Below, piece after piece: positions 1 through 7,535 of a DNA stretch of 11,041 nt (positions within the stretch are counted from its first letter, which is position 1; each line of letters starts with the position of its first letter). A program made the translations under genes and the position numbers. Origin of the DNA: an uncultured Gemmatimonadales bacterium (GTDB lineage: Bacteria > Gemmatimonadota > Gemmatimonadetes > Longimicrobiales > Gaopeijiaceae). The stretch covers positions 1 through 11,041 of the forward strand of contig CALJLC010000356.1 of assembly GCA_937982605.1 (NCBI GenBank), written 5' to 3'. The notes beneath the pieces were generated by a model. The model worked only from the letters and a program-made list of their open reading frames with translations. It was not told the origin of the DNA and searched no databases.

Positions 1-13
1 CGATCGGAGCGTC

Positions 14-505
14 GTGATCGGCACGCGCATCGAGGCGAGGCCGGAGAGCGTGGAGCGCCTCCGGGGGACGCCGCTCCGCCTCGAGGAGCGTGTGGCTTCG
101 GTCGCGCCCGAGCGGCTCGCGCTGCGCCCCGGAGGACACTGGTCGATGGCGGAGCACGCCGGGCACCTCTCCGACCTCGAGCCGCTCTGGCTGGGGAGAC
201 TGGAGGACCTTCTGGCCGGCAAGCGGCGGCTTCGGCCCGCCGACCTCCAGAACACCGCCACGTGGGAAGCGAACCACAACGCGCATCCGATCCGCGAGCT
301 GCTCGAGCACTTCGCCCGTCAGCGCCAGCGCTTCCTCGACCGACTCGACGGCCTCGGCGACGACCAGCTCCGGTCCTCCGCCCTGCACCCGAGGCTCGAG
401 CAGCCGATGACGGTGGTGGACCTCTGCTTCTTCGTGGCCGAGCACGACGACCACCACCTGGCCAGGATCACGGACCTCCGCGGTGCGCCGGGGAGCATGT
501 CGTAG
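14..505 (+). CDS. DinB family protein (DinB/YfiT-like four-helix fold)
   Basis: A 163-residue protein of usual length for the DinB/YfiT superfamily, a four-helix bundle that binds a divalent metal through three histidines. Members include thiol-dependent transferases and stress-induced proteins, and the substrate cannot be read from sequence. The visible hallmarks are a GHWSMAEHAGHL stretch at residues 41-52, giving the first metal histidine (probably H51), and an AEHDDHHLARI motif near the C-terminus, giving the HxxxH pair (H144 and H148). The start shown is a GTG close to the window edge. The frame stays open to base 2, so the true start could lie further upstream, although the N-terminal length already fits the family. 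It is convergent with the permease gene, with 9 bases between the two stops. Family assignment is firm; function is unknown. Confidence 0.85.
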   Translation: MIGTRIEARPESVERLRGTPLRLEERVASVAPERLALRPGGHWSMAEHAGHLSDLEPLWLGRLEDLLAGKRRLRPADLQNTATWEANHNAHPIRELLEHFARQRQRFLDRLDGLGDDQLRSSALHPRLEQPMTVVDLCFFVAEHDDHHLARITDLRGAPGSMS

Positions 506-514
506 GCGACGGCC

Positions 515-3190
515 TCAGGCGCCTCCCAGCGATCGTACCGGATCCAGCCGCAGCACGCGGCGGGCGGGCAGCCAGCTCGAGAACAGTCCGACGCCCGCGA
601 GCAGGACGACCGCGCCGACGAAGGTGACCGGATCGTTCGCGCTCACGCCGAAGAGCATCGACTCGAGCAGCGAAGCGAGCCACCAGCCGACACCCAGGCC
701 GGCGGCCAACCCCGTCACCAGGAGTCCGAGTCCGCGGGTGAGCACGACGTGCATCACCGCACGCGGCGACGCGCCCATCGCGAGTCGGACGCCGAGCTCC
801 CGCTCGCGCTGGCGGACCGAGTGGGCCATGACGCCGTACAGACCGAGGCTGGCCAGGAGCAGCGCCGTCGCCGCGAACACGACGACGAGCACCGCGTTGA
901 AACGCTCCCTGGAGGCCGACCCGGCCATCCGCTCGCGGATGGGCATCACCTCCCAGACCGGCTGGTCGGGATCGACGCGCCAGACCGCGTCGCGCACGGC
1001 AGGCGCGAGCGCCATCGGGTCTCCTCCGGTCCGGATCGCGACGGACATGAAGAGGGTCGGGCTCTGACGGTAGCTCACGTAGAGGTAGGGCTCGGGCGGG
1101 TCGGTGAGCGTCGACTGCACGTCGGACACGACGCCGACGACGGTGCCCGACACGCTGCGATCCGGCGAGGCATAGACGACGCGACCGATCACGTCGCGCC
1201 CTCCGAAGAAGCGCTCGGCCGCCAGGCGCGAGACCAGGATCGAGAAGGGGGCGCCGGGTCCGTCTCCGGCTTCGAGGTCCCGACCCTCGAGCAGCTCCAT
1301 CCCCATCACTTCCCGATAGCCGGGGCTCACCGTGTTGGTGCGCACGACGGGCGCGTCGTCCCAGTCGAGATCAGAGCCGGCCGGGACGATCCGCATCGAG
1401 CCCCCGTTGCCGGAGAAGGGGAGGTCGCTGGCGAAGCCCACCGCCTCGACGCCCGCGAGCGCCCGGAGCTCCTCGTGGAGCCGGTCGAAGAAGACGAGCC
1501 GCTCGGCCTCGTCCGCGTAGCGGTTCTGCGGGAGCCTGAACTCGAGCGTGAGCAGCTGCTCGTCGTCGAAGCCCGGGTCGACGCCGAGGAGCGCCGACAT
1601 CGTGCGCGCCAGCAGCCCGGCTCCGATCAGCAGGCTCACGGAGAGCGCGAGCTGAGAGACGACGAGCGCGCTGCGAAAGCGGCGGGCCCCGCGGCTCGAC
1701 CCACCCCCGCGCTCCCCTTCGCGCAGCGCCGACCCCGGTGCGGAACGCAGCGCCTCGAAGGCCGGGGCGAGACCGAAGAGGAGTCCCGTGATCCCCGCCA
1801 GCGTGAGACCCACGGTCGCCGCGAGTCCGTTGAGGCGGACGTCGTAGAACTGCGTGTATGACGGCTGCAGCGTCACCAGCCCCCCGACGCCGAACCACGC
1901 GAGGCCCACGCCCGCCAGCCCGCCGAGCGCGAAGACGACGGCGTTCTCCACCAGGACGAGCCGAGCGAGGCGGCGGCGTCCACCCCCGAGAGCGGTCCGC
2001 ACGGCCATCTCCCTCCGACGGGCGGCGGCCCGGGCCAGCTGCAGGTTGGCCACGTTGGCGCAGGCGATCAGCAGCAGGAGCAGTACGGCCGTGCCCAGAC
2101 CCAGGAGGAACGGGCGGTTCCGGTCGGCCAGGAAGTCCGGGAGCGAGAACATCCAGACGCTTCGGCCCGCGTTCGCCTCCGGATACGCCGTCACGAGCCC
2201 GGCGTACAGCGCCTCGAACTCGGCGCGCGCGCCCTCGAGTGTCTGGCCGGGGAGCATGCGCGCCATCACGGCCTGAAAGCCGCGACTCGATCGATCGAAG
2301 GAGCGCGGTGCGGTATGCAGAGAGATCCATGCCTGGGGGGTGTCCCACGGAGACCGGAAGCCCGCGGGCATCACGCCGACGATCGTGTGCGGCTCGTTGT
2401 TCAGCAGCACCGTCCGTCCGAGCGCCGCGCGATCCCCGCCGAACCGGCTCTGCCACCACCCGTGGCTCAGGACGGCCGTGCGCGGGCCACCGGGCTCGTC
2501 CTCGCCCGGCCGGATCGCCCGACCGAGGGCCGGCTCGACCCCGATCACGTCGAAGTAGCCGCTCGAGACGAACTCGCCGCGAATCCGCTCGGGCTGCCCC
2601 TCCCCGACCACCGTGACGCTGTTGCCGATCGTCACGCCGGTCGCCGCGAAGATCCCGGAAGCCTCCCAGTCCCGGAAGTTCTCGTACGACGTCGACGTGT
2701 AGCCCCCCTCCGGGGTGCGCTCCCCGATGTACAGGACCCGATCCGCGTCCGCGTAGGAGAGGTTTCTCAGGAGCACGCCGTCGATGACGGAGGCGATCGC
2801 GGTGACCGCGCCGATCCCGAGCGCGAGCGTGAGCACGCTCACGGCGGACGCGCCGGGACTCCGGCGAAGGCTGCGAAAGGCGAATCGGAAGTCCTGCATC
2901 AGCATCGGCGTCCACCCCTCCCCCGGCGCCCGTTCCCCGGGCGTCGCATGTTCACGGATCACGAGTCGGACCAGCCCCAGCCCCTCGCGCATCGCAGCCA
3001 CGGCGCCCGCCACTCTTCCGCGCGCGCGCCCGGCGGCCACCGCTTCCGCGATCGTGACCGCCAGCGGCTCGCCGATGTCGTCTCGAACCCGCCCGGGCAG
3101 GAGCGCCAGCAGGAGTCGGAAGACCGGGCCGATCCGGCGGCGCGCCGGGTCGTCGGTGCGCCGACCGCCGGGTGCCGGAGCCCGTTCCAC
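515..3190 (-). CDS. ADOP-type ABC transporter permease (MacB_PCD / FtsX domains)
   Basis: An 891-residue membrane protein of the duplicated orphan permease type found in Acidobacteria and Gemmatimonadota. Residues about 24-80 match the soluble prefix that precedes these permeases. Residues about 98-360 hold the first transmembrane helix (about 115-139) and a MacB-like extracytoplasmic domain. An FtsX block with helices near 361-385, 411-437 and 455-475 follows. The unit then repeats: helix at 508-530, second extracytoplasmic domain to about 760, and final FtsX helices near 766-790, 811-840 and 857-874 with the signature RERELGVRLAMGAS. The open frame extends 100 codons further upstream, but that part reads as arginine-rich shadow over padR. 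The GTG at 3190, sharing a base with the padR stop (TAGTG), gives a normal N-terminus. No ATPase gene is nearby. The likely role is efflux or cell-envelope mechanotransmission; the substrate is unknown. Confidence 0.93.
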   Translation of the reverse strand: MERAPAPGGRRTDDPARRRIGPVFRLLLALLPGRVRDDIGEPLAVTIAEAVAAGRARGRVAGAVAAMREGLGLVRLVIREHATPGERAPGEGWTPMLMQDFRFAFRSLRRSPGASAVSVLTLALGIGAVTAIASVIDGVLLRNLSYADADRVLYIGERTPEGGYTSTSYENFRDWEASGIFAATGVTIGNSVTVVGEGQPERIRGEFVSSGYFDVIGVEPALGRAIRPGEDEPGGPRTAVLSHGWWQSRFGGDRAALGRTVLLNNEPHTIVGVMPAGFRSPWDTPQAWISLHTAPRSFDRSSRGFQAVMARMLPGQTLEGARAEFEALYAGLVTAYPEANAGRSVWMFSLPDFLADRNRPFLLGLGTAVLLLLLIACANVANLQLARAAARRREMAVRTALGGGRRRLARLVLVENAVVFALGGLAGVGLAWFGVGGLVTLQPSYTQFYDVRLNGLAATVGLTLAGITGLLFGLAPAFEALRSAPGSALREGERGGGSSRGARRFRSALVVSQLALSVSLLIGAGLLARTMSALLGVDPGFDDEQLLTLEFRLPQNRYADEAERLVFFDRLHEELRALAGVEAVGFASDLPFSGNGGSMRIVPAGSDLDWDDAPVVRTNTVSPGYREVMGMELLEGRDLEAGDGPGAPFSILVSRLAAERFFGGRDVIGRVVYASPDRSVSGTVVGVVSDVQSTLTDPPEPYLYVSYRQSPTLFMSVAIRTGGDPMALAPAVRDAVWRVDPDQPVWEVMPIRERMAGSASRERFNAVLVVVFAATALLLASLGLYGVMAHSVRQRERELGVRLAMGASPRAVMHVVLTRGLGLLVTGLAAGLGVGWWLASLLESMLFGVSANDPVTFVGAVVLLAGVGLFSSWLPARRVLRLDPVRSLGGA

Positions 3191-3549
3191 TACGCCGTCC
3201 CGTCGCGTACGGCCGCGAAGCCCTTCGCCTCGGCCTCGTCGAGAGCGCGCCGCAGACGCGCGGCCTCGTCGGCCAGCAGCGCGCGTCCCGCGTCGGTCGT
3301 CCGGTAGTACCGGCGGCGGGGATCGTCGTCGGTGGCGTCGGCCGGAGCCGGCCGCTCCTCGACGAGACCCTCCGCCAGCAGACGCTTCAACGCGCCGTAG
3401 AGCGTGCTCGCGGTCAGGTGCACGCGCCCGCCGGTTCGCTCCCGGATGTCCTGGATGATCGCGTAGCCGTGCAGGACCGAGTCCGAGCACGAGAGGAGGA
3501 TCTGGAAGACCGGGACGGACAGCGGGCTCCGGGACACGGGCGTCGGCAT
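3190..3549 (-). CDS. PadR family transcriptional regulator
   Basis: A 119-residue PadR-type winged-helix regulator, a normal length for the short PadR group. The N-terminal winged helix is plain: VPVFQILLSCSDSVLHGYAI (residues 12-31), then the recognition-helix segment LTASTLYGALKRLLAEGLVE (45-64). The wing RRYYRTTDAGRALL (79-92) and a short C-terminal helix for dimerisation follow. The frame opens at 3693, but I chose ATG 3549 because its N-terminus fits the family. It also has AGGAG 10 bases upstream (3560-3564), and the longer version would translate the palindromes of the promoter. It is the first gene of a two-gene unit with the permease, the stop and start overlapping by one base. Such PadR proteins usually repress their own operon; the ligand is not known. 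Confidence 0.92.
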   Translation of the reverse strand: MPTPVSRSPLSVPVFQILLSCSDSVLHGYAIIQDIRERTGGRVHLTASTLYGALKRLLAEGLVEERPAPADATDDDPRRRYYRTTDAGRALLADEAARLRRALDEAEAKGFAAVRDGTA

Positions 3550-3582
3550 GGAGAGAAGGCTCCTGGCTGGATATTCCGCTCT

Positions 3583-3609
3583 ACGGTATACCGTGTAGCG
3601 GTATACCGC
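3583..3609 (-). promoter_or_regulatory. Paired palindromic operator / promoter of padR-permease operon
   Basis: Two perfect 12-bp palindromes lie 34-60 bases ahead of the padR ATG: ACGGTATACCGT (3583-3594) and GCGGTATACCGC (3598-3609). They share the core CGGTATACCG and have centres 15 bp apart. On the minus strand TTGCGG (3611-3606) and TATACC (3590-3585) could serve as -35 and -10 boxes, with a spacer of 15, shorter than usual. The palindromes would then overlap the promoter, the arrangement expected for autorepression by PadR. They differ from the ATGT-N8-ACAT consensus described for several PadR proteins. The palindromes are seen directly; the role is inferred. Confidence 0.6.
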
Positions 3610-3783
3610 AAGCCGGAGCAGGTGACGGATCGGGTGGCGGTGCCCGGCGAGGACCGCTGAGGACGCCGGTCCGGCGGCCCTCGCCCCCTTCAATCCCCCC
3701 CGGCTTTGGGCGAGGTTGGACGCCCCGCCCCGTCCCAGCTCAAGCCGTCACATGAGGCTCTTCACCGACCCGCGGGTCTGATC

Positions 3784-5118
3784 GTGCATTCCGGAACGGC
3801 GGCTGCGGAGCAGGCCGCCCGCCACACGCAGAAGGGCATCTTCCTCTTCTGGCTGCCGCTGGCGGCCACCTGGATGATGATGGCGCTGGAGGGCCCGTTC
3901 CTGGCCGCCGTCATCGCCCGGCTGGCGGATCCGACGTTCAACCTGGCGGCGCACGGGGTCACCTTCGCGATCGCGATCCTGATCGAGTCGCCGGTGATCA
4001 TGCTGATGAGCGCCGCGACGTCCGTCGTGAAGGACCGGACGAGCTTCGTGCGGCTGCGCAACTTCTCGCGCGGGCTCTGCCTGGGCACGACGCTCCTCCT
4101 GCTCGTCGTGCTGATCCCGCCCGTCTACGATCTCCTCATTCCCGGGGCGATGGGCGTACCGGACGAGGTGGCTCGCCTCACCTACGGCGCGCTCTGGTTC
4201 ATGCTCCCCTGGCCGAGCGCGATCGGCTATCGGCGCTTCCTCCAGGGGGTGCTCATCCGCTCCGGTCGGACCGCGCTCGTGGCGTACGGTACGGTCCTCC
4301 GGCTCATCGCGATGGTCGTCGCGGCGCTCGTCGGCTACTTCGTCCTCGAGATCCCGGGCGCGTGGGTCGGCGCGCTCTCGCTCGCCACCGGGGTGACCGC
4401 CGAGGCGATCGCGGCGCGCTTCATGGCCGCGGCCACGGTGCGCGCCGTCCTGGACGGCGAGTGGGACGGCGAGACGCCCCGCGACGTGAGCTACGCGGAG
4501 ATCGCCCGGTTCTACTGGCCGCTCGCGCTCACCTCCCTGATCGGCCTCACCGTTCAGCCGCTGCTCACCTTCTTCATGGGTCGCAGCATCGCGCCGGTGG
4601 AGTCCCTCGCGGTCTTCCCGGTGGTGCACTCGCTCTCGTTCTTCTTCCGCTCGATGGGGCTCGCCTTCCAGGACACCGCCATCGCGCTCATGGGCGAGCG
4701 CTTAGAGCACTTCGCCGAGCTGCGAACCTTCGCCGTCTCGCTCAGAACGGCCACCTCGATCGGCCTCGGGATGGTCGCCTTCACGCCGCTCTCGGACGTC
4801 TACTTCGTGACGATCTCCGGGCTCACCCCGGAGCTGGCGCGCTTCGCCCTCACGCCGACCCGCGTCATCGTCCTCCTTCCGGCGATGTCCGTCCTGCTCT
4901 CTCTCCAGCGGGCGATCCTGGTCGAGAGTCGTCGCACGCGGCACATCACCGTGGCGAGCAGCCTCGAGGTGGCGACCGTCGCGATCGCCTTCACGACGTT
5001 CGGCTTCGGCTTCGATCTGATCGGCGCGACCGCGGCATTCGCGGCCTTCCTGGCCGGGCGTGCCATGAGCAACCTCTACCTCGCCTGGGGGTGCAGAGGG
5101 ATCCTGCCCCGGGACTGA
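3784..5118 (+). CDS. MATE-like (MOP superfamily) polytopic membrane protein
   Basis: A hydrophobic protein of about 444 residues with roughly ten to twelve predicted membrane helices. The first helix (KGIFLFWLPLAATWMMMALEG) begins about 17 residues from the chosen start. The second half restarts with FYWPLALTSLIGLTVQPLLTFF, the inner repeat expected of MATE/MOP flippases and exporters. That segment and the general layout also recall the eukaryotic ANKH group, but this is a resemblance from memory, not an alignment. The start is uncertain: the frame opens with TTG at 3706 (470 residues), while GTG 3784 gives a compact N-terminus before helix one. Neither has a strong ribosome site. It is divergent from padR and shares its upstream region, and it is convergent with thrB, 31 bases apart. 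Probable exporter or flippase; substrate unknown. Confidence 0.8.
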   Translation: MHSGTAAAEQAARHTQKGIFLFWLPLAATWMMMALEGPFLAAVIARLADPTFNLAAHGVTFAIAILIESPVIMLMSAATSVVKDRTSFVRLRNFSRGLCLGTTLLLLVVLIPPVYDLLIPGAMGVPDEVARLTYGALWFMLPWPSAIGYRRFLQGVLIRSGRTALVAYGTVLRLIAMVVAALVGYFVLEIPGAWVGALSLATGVTAEAIAARFMAAATVRAVLDGEWDGETPRDVSYAEIARFYWPLALTSLIGLTVQPLLTFFMGRSIAPVESLAVFPVVHSLSFFFRSMGLAFQDTAIALMGERLEHFAELRTFAVSLRTATSIGLGMVAFTPLSDVYFVTISGLTPELARFALTPTRVIVLLPAMSVLLSLQRAILVESRRTRHITVASSLEVATVAIAFTTFGFGFDLIGATAAFAAFLAGRAMSNLYLAWGCRGILPRD

Positions 5119-5149
5119 CCGGGAACGCGCCGCTCGGGGTCGCTCGCCG

Positions 5150-6103
5150 CTACCCGGCCGAGTCGACGCGCTCCGGCGGCAGCCGCTCGAGTCCGGTGGT
5201 GCTGGGCCGCGTCGTGAAGCCGACGCACTCGGGATCACCCGCGCCCGCGTCGAAGACGTCGTGCATGGCCGCCGCGACCGCGTCCGTGTCGGCCGGGTCC
5301 GCCATGGCGACGAGACCCGAGCCGGCGCCCGACACCGTCACGGCCCATGCACCCACGTCGAGCGCGGCGGAGATCGCCGACGCCGCGGACGGGATCAGCG
5401 CCAGCCGGTGGGGAACGTGCAGCTCGTCCGTGACGCCGATCCGCAGCAGCTCCGGGTTGGCCTCGGCCAGACCGCGCACGAGGGCGACGAGACGCCCCAG
5501 GGAGGCGGCCGCCATGCGATGCGGCACCTGCTTCGGCAGGAGGCTCCTGGCCTCGCGCGTCGAGATCCGCGCGGACGGCGCCGCGTAGGCGAACCCCACC
5601 TCGGGGCTCAGCGTCAGTCCGATGACGACGGGGCCGTCCGCGGTGCGAGCGATGGCGCGCAGCCCCCCGTACAGGCTCGGTGCCGCGTTGTCCCCGTGGC
5701 CCTCGTGGCGCAGCGCCGCGTCGAACGCCGCGTCGTCGTCTCCGGGCTCGCCGAGCACCGCGTGCGAGAGGTCGTATCCGGCGAGAACCGCGGCGGCCGA
5801 CGTTCCCAGACCGCGCGCGATCGGCGCGTCCGAATGCATGCGCAGCAAACCGGACGGCTGGATCCCGACCGAGCCGAGCCTGGTCGTCATCGTGGACGCG
5901 ACGAGGTCCTCGGCGGGCCCCTCCGGGACGCGCGCCAGCGTTCCGGTCCGCTCCACCGCCACGGTGCCCGAGTCGTCCGGGAGAAACGTGACGTCCAGGT
6001 ATCGGTCGAGGGCCAGCCCGATCGTGTCGTAGCCCGACCCGAGGTTCGACGTCGAGCAGGGGACCCGCACCCGGGCGGCCCGAAGCGGGGACGCGGCCGT
6101 CAT
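5150..6103 (-). CDS. thrB: Homoserine kinase (GHMP kinase family)
   Basis: Phosphorylates L-homoserine with ATP to O-phosphohomoserine, the substrate of the threonine synthase encoded just upstream. The protein is 317 residues, typical for bacterial ThrB. The substrate-binding N-terminal motif VPCSTSNLGSGYDTIGLAL is at 14-32. The glycine-rich ATP loop PIARGLGTSAAA is at 94-105, EGHGDNAAPSLYGG is at 134-147, and the C-terminal GHMP motif VSGAGSGLVAM is at 257-267. The start is ATG 6103, overlapping the thrC stop as ATGA, which implies translational coupling. The frame stays open far upstream across thrC, but that extension is shadow sequence. Cytoplasmic; threonine biosynthesis. No homoserine dehydrogenase gene is in the window. 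Confidence 0.95.
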   Translation of the reverse strand: MTAASPLRAARVRVPCSTSNLGSGYDTIGLALDRYLDVTFLPDDSGTVAVERTGTLARVPEGPAEDLVASTMTTRLGSVGIQPSGLLRMHSDAPIARGLGTSAAAVLAGYDLSHAVLGEPGDDDAAFDAALRHEGHGDNAAPSLYGGLRAIARTADGPVVIGLTLSPEVGFAYAAPSARISTREARSLLPKQVPHRMAAASLGRLVALVRGLAEANPELLRIGVTDELHVPHRLALIPSAASAISAALDVGAWAVTVSGAGSGLVAMADPADTDAVAAAMHDVFDAGAGDPECVGFTTRPSTTGLERLPPERVDSAG

Positions 6104-7419
6104 CGGGTCACGTCGTCGAGCGCGCGGGTGAGCGCGGCGTCGGTCGCGTCGATCGAGGTCATGCGTTCGGGGGCGTCGTCCGGGATGCGGAGCGAGTCGG
6201 GCACGGGGACCCGCCGGCCGATGGCGTCCTCGACGGTCTCCGGGAACTTCGCCGGATGCGCCGTCGAGACGACGACGACGGGCCCCTCGGACGACCGATG
6301 ATGTCGCGCGGCGACCGCGTACGCCACCGCGGTGTGGGGATCCAGGACGTATCCCGTTCGGTCGTGAACCGCGGCGATGGTGGCGGCCGTCTCGGCGTCG
6401 TCCACCCACGCCCCCTGGACCGCCCTCCGAACGGCGTCGTCGTCTCCGCCGAAGAGCCAGCGGATGCGCTCCAGGTTGCTCGGGTCGCCGACGTCCATCG
6501 CGCTCGACGACGTGGCCACCGAGGGTCGGGGGGCGAAGGACGTCCCCTGCAGGTAGTCTGCCACCCCCCGGTTGCGGTTCAGCGCGGCGGTGAAGCCGGC
6601 CACGGGCATGCCGGCCCGGGCGGCGAACAGCCCCGCGCACAGGTTCCCCAGGTTGCCCGAGGGCACGACGAAGCGGACCGTCCCGAGACGGAGTGCCGAA
6701 TGCACGTAGTAGAACGCCTGCGGAAGCAGGCGAGCCACGTTGATGGAGTTGGCCGAGGTCAGGGCGTGGCGCTCCCTCGCCTCCGGATCGGCGAAGGCGG
6801 CCTTCACGAGGCGCTGGCAGTCGTCGAAGGTGCCGCGCACCGCGAGCGCCTGGACGTTGCCGCCGAGGGTCGTCATCTGGCGGCGCTGCCGGGCGCTGAT
6901 TCCACCCTCCGGAAAGAGCACGACCACGCGACTGCCCGGGCTTCCGTGGAAGGCGCTCGCGACCGCCCCTCCGGTGTCGCCCGACGTCGCGACGAGGACG
7001 GTGCGCGTCCCGCCGGCCGGAGACGGTCCGTCGAGGAGCTCGACGAGTCCGGCCATGAAGCGCGCGCCGACGTCCTTGAACGCCGCGGTCGGGCCGTGGA
7101 AGAGCTCGAGCACCCACCGGCCCGCTTCGACCTCGACCAGGTGGACCGGGAAGTCGAGCCCGCGGTCGACCACCCCGCCCAGCGCCTCCGGATCGATCCC
7201 GGGGAAGAAGGCGGGAGCTGCCCACCGGGCCGCGGAACCGAAGTCCGTGGTGGCCCGACCCCACCCGCCCGACACTCCCGACGCGGGGACCGAGCCCGGA
7301 TCGGGGAGCCGTGGAACCCACGCGGGTACGAACAGTCCGCCGTCGGGTGCGAGCCCACGGAAGACCGCTTCGGCCAGGCCGACCTCCGGCCCTCCCCGTG
7401 TCGTCGTGAAGCTGGACAT
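6100..7419 (-). CDS. thrC: Threonine synthase (PLP-dependent)
   Basis: Converts O-phosphohomoserine and water to L-threonine and phosphate, using pyridoxal phosphate. The 439-residue protein is the long class of threonine synthase. The N-terminus TTTRGGPEVGLAEAVFRGLAPDGG is the family's opening domain. FHGPTAAFKDVG (107-118) carries the Schiff-base lysine K115. ATSGDTGGAVASAF (144-157) and SANSINVARLLPQ (222-234) follow, then PSGNLGNLCAG (253-263), which binds the cofactor phosphate. HPAKFPETVEDAIG lies near the C-terminus. I chose ATG 7419 over TTG 7428 because the family N-terminus begins there; the ribosome site is weak in either case. It is the first gene of a thrC-thrB pair joined by a 4-base overlap. 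Cytoplasmic. Confidence 0.96.
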   Translation of the reverse strand: MSSFTTTRGGPEVGLAEAVFRGLAPDGGLFVPAWVPRLPDPGSVPASGVSGGWGRATTDFGSAARWAAPAFFPGIDPEALGGVVDRGLDFPVHLVEVEAGRWVLELFHGPTAAFKDVGARFMAGLVELLDGPSPAGGTRTVLVATSGDTGGAVASAFHGSPGSRVVVLFPEGGISARQRRQMTTLGGNVQALAVRGTFDDCQRLVKAAFADPEARERHALTSANSINVARLLPQAFYYVHSALRLGTVRFVVPSGNLGNLCAGLFAARAGMPVAGFTAALNRNRGVADYLQGTSFAPRPSVATSSSAMDVGDPSNLERIRWLFGGDDDAVRRAVQGAWVDDAETAATIAAVHDRTGYVLDPHTAVAYAVAARHHRSSEGPVVVVSTAHPAKFPETVEDAIGRRVPVPDSLRIPDDAPERMTSIDATDAALTRALDDVTR

Positions 7420-7471
7420 GGCTGCCAATCTACCGGCGGGCGACCCCCGCGCTCAGACCCCGCAAGAAGAG

Positions 7472-7501
7472 GGCGCCGGCACCCCGAAGGGCGCCGGCGC
7501 C
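7472..7501 (-). terminator. UUCG-loop hairpin, probable terminator of the histone-like gene
   Basis: Arms GGCGCCGGC (7472-7480) and GCCGGCGCC (7493-7501) pair perfectly. After one A/C mismatch, a CCC/GGG inner stem closes on four bases. Read on the minus strand the loop is C(UUCG)G, a very stable tetraloop. The minus strand continues CTCTTCTTG, a modest pyrimidine run rather than a clean U-tract. It lies about 35 bases after the histone-like stop and about 50 bases before the thrC start, so it would separate the two transcripts. Confidence 0.72.
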
Positions 7502-7535
7502 GGGAACCGCTCGCGGCCGTGCCGCGCGGCAGTCG

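Noticed and set aside
3191..3490. 100-residue N-terminal extension of the permease
   Set aside because: It overlaps padR in another frame and has shadow composition; GTG 3190 gives the expected N-terminus.
5119..5158. Possible bidirectional terminator between the MATE-like gene and thrB
   Set aside because: Only a 5-bp CCGGG/CCCGG pairing with a long loop and no U-tract; not better than expected at this GC content.
4362..5588. 408-residue plus-strand frame across the MATE-like gene and thrB
   Set aside because: It is a shadow frame with arginine- and histidine-rich composition, crossing two convergent genes that have clear family motifs.
6104..7321. N-terminal extension of the homoserine kinase frame to 723 residues
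   Set aside because: It lies wholly over thrC in another frame, is arginine- and glycine-rich, and the kinase has a normal start coupled to the thrC stop.
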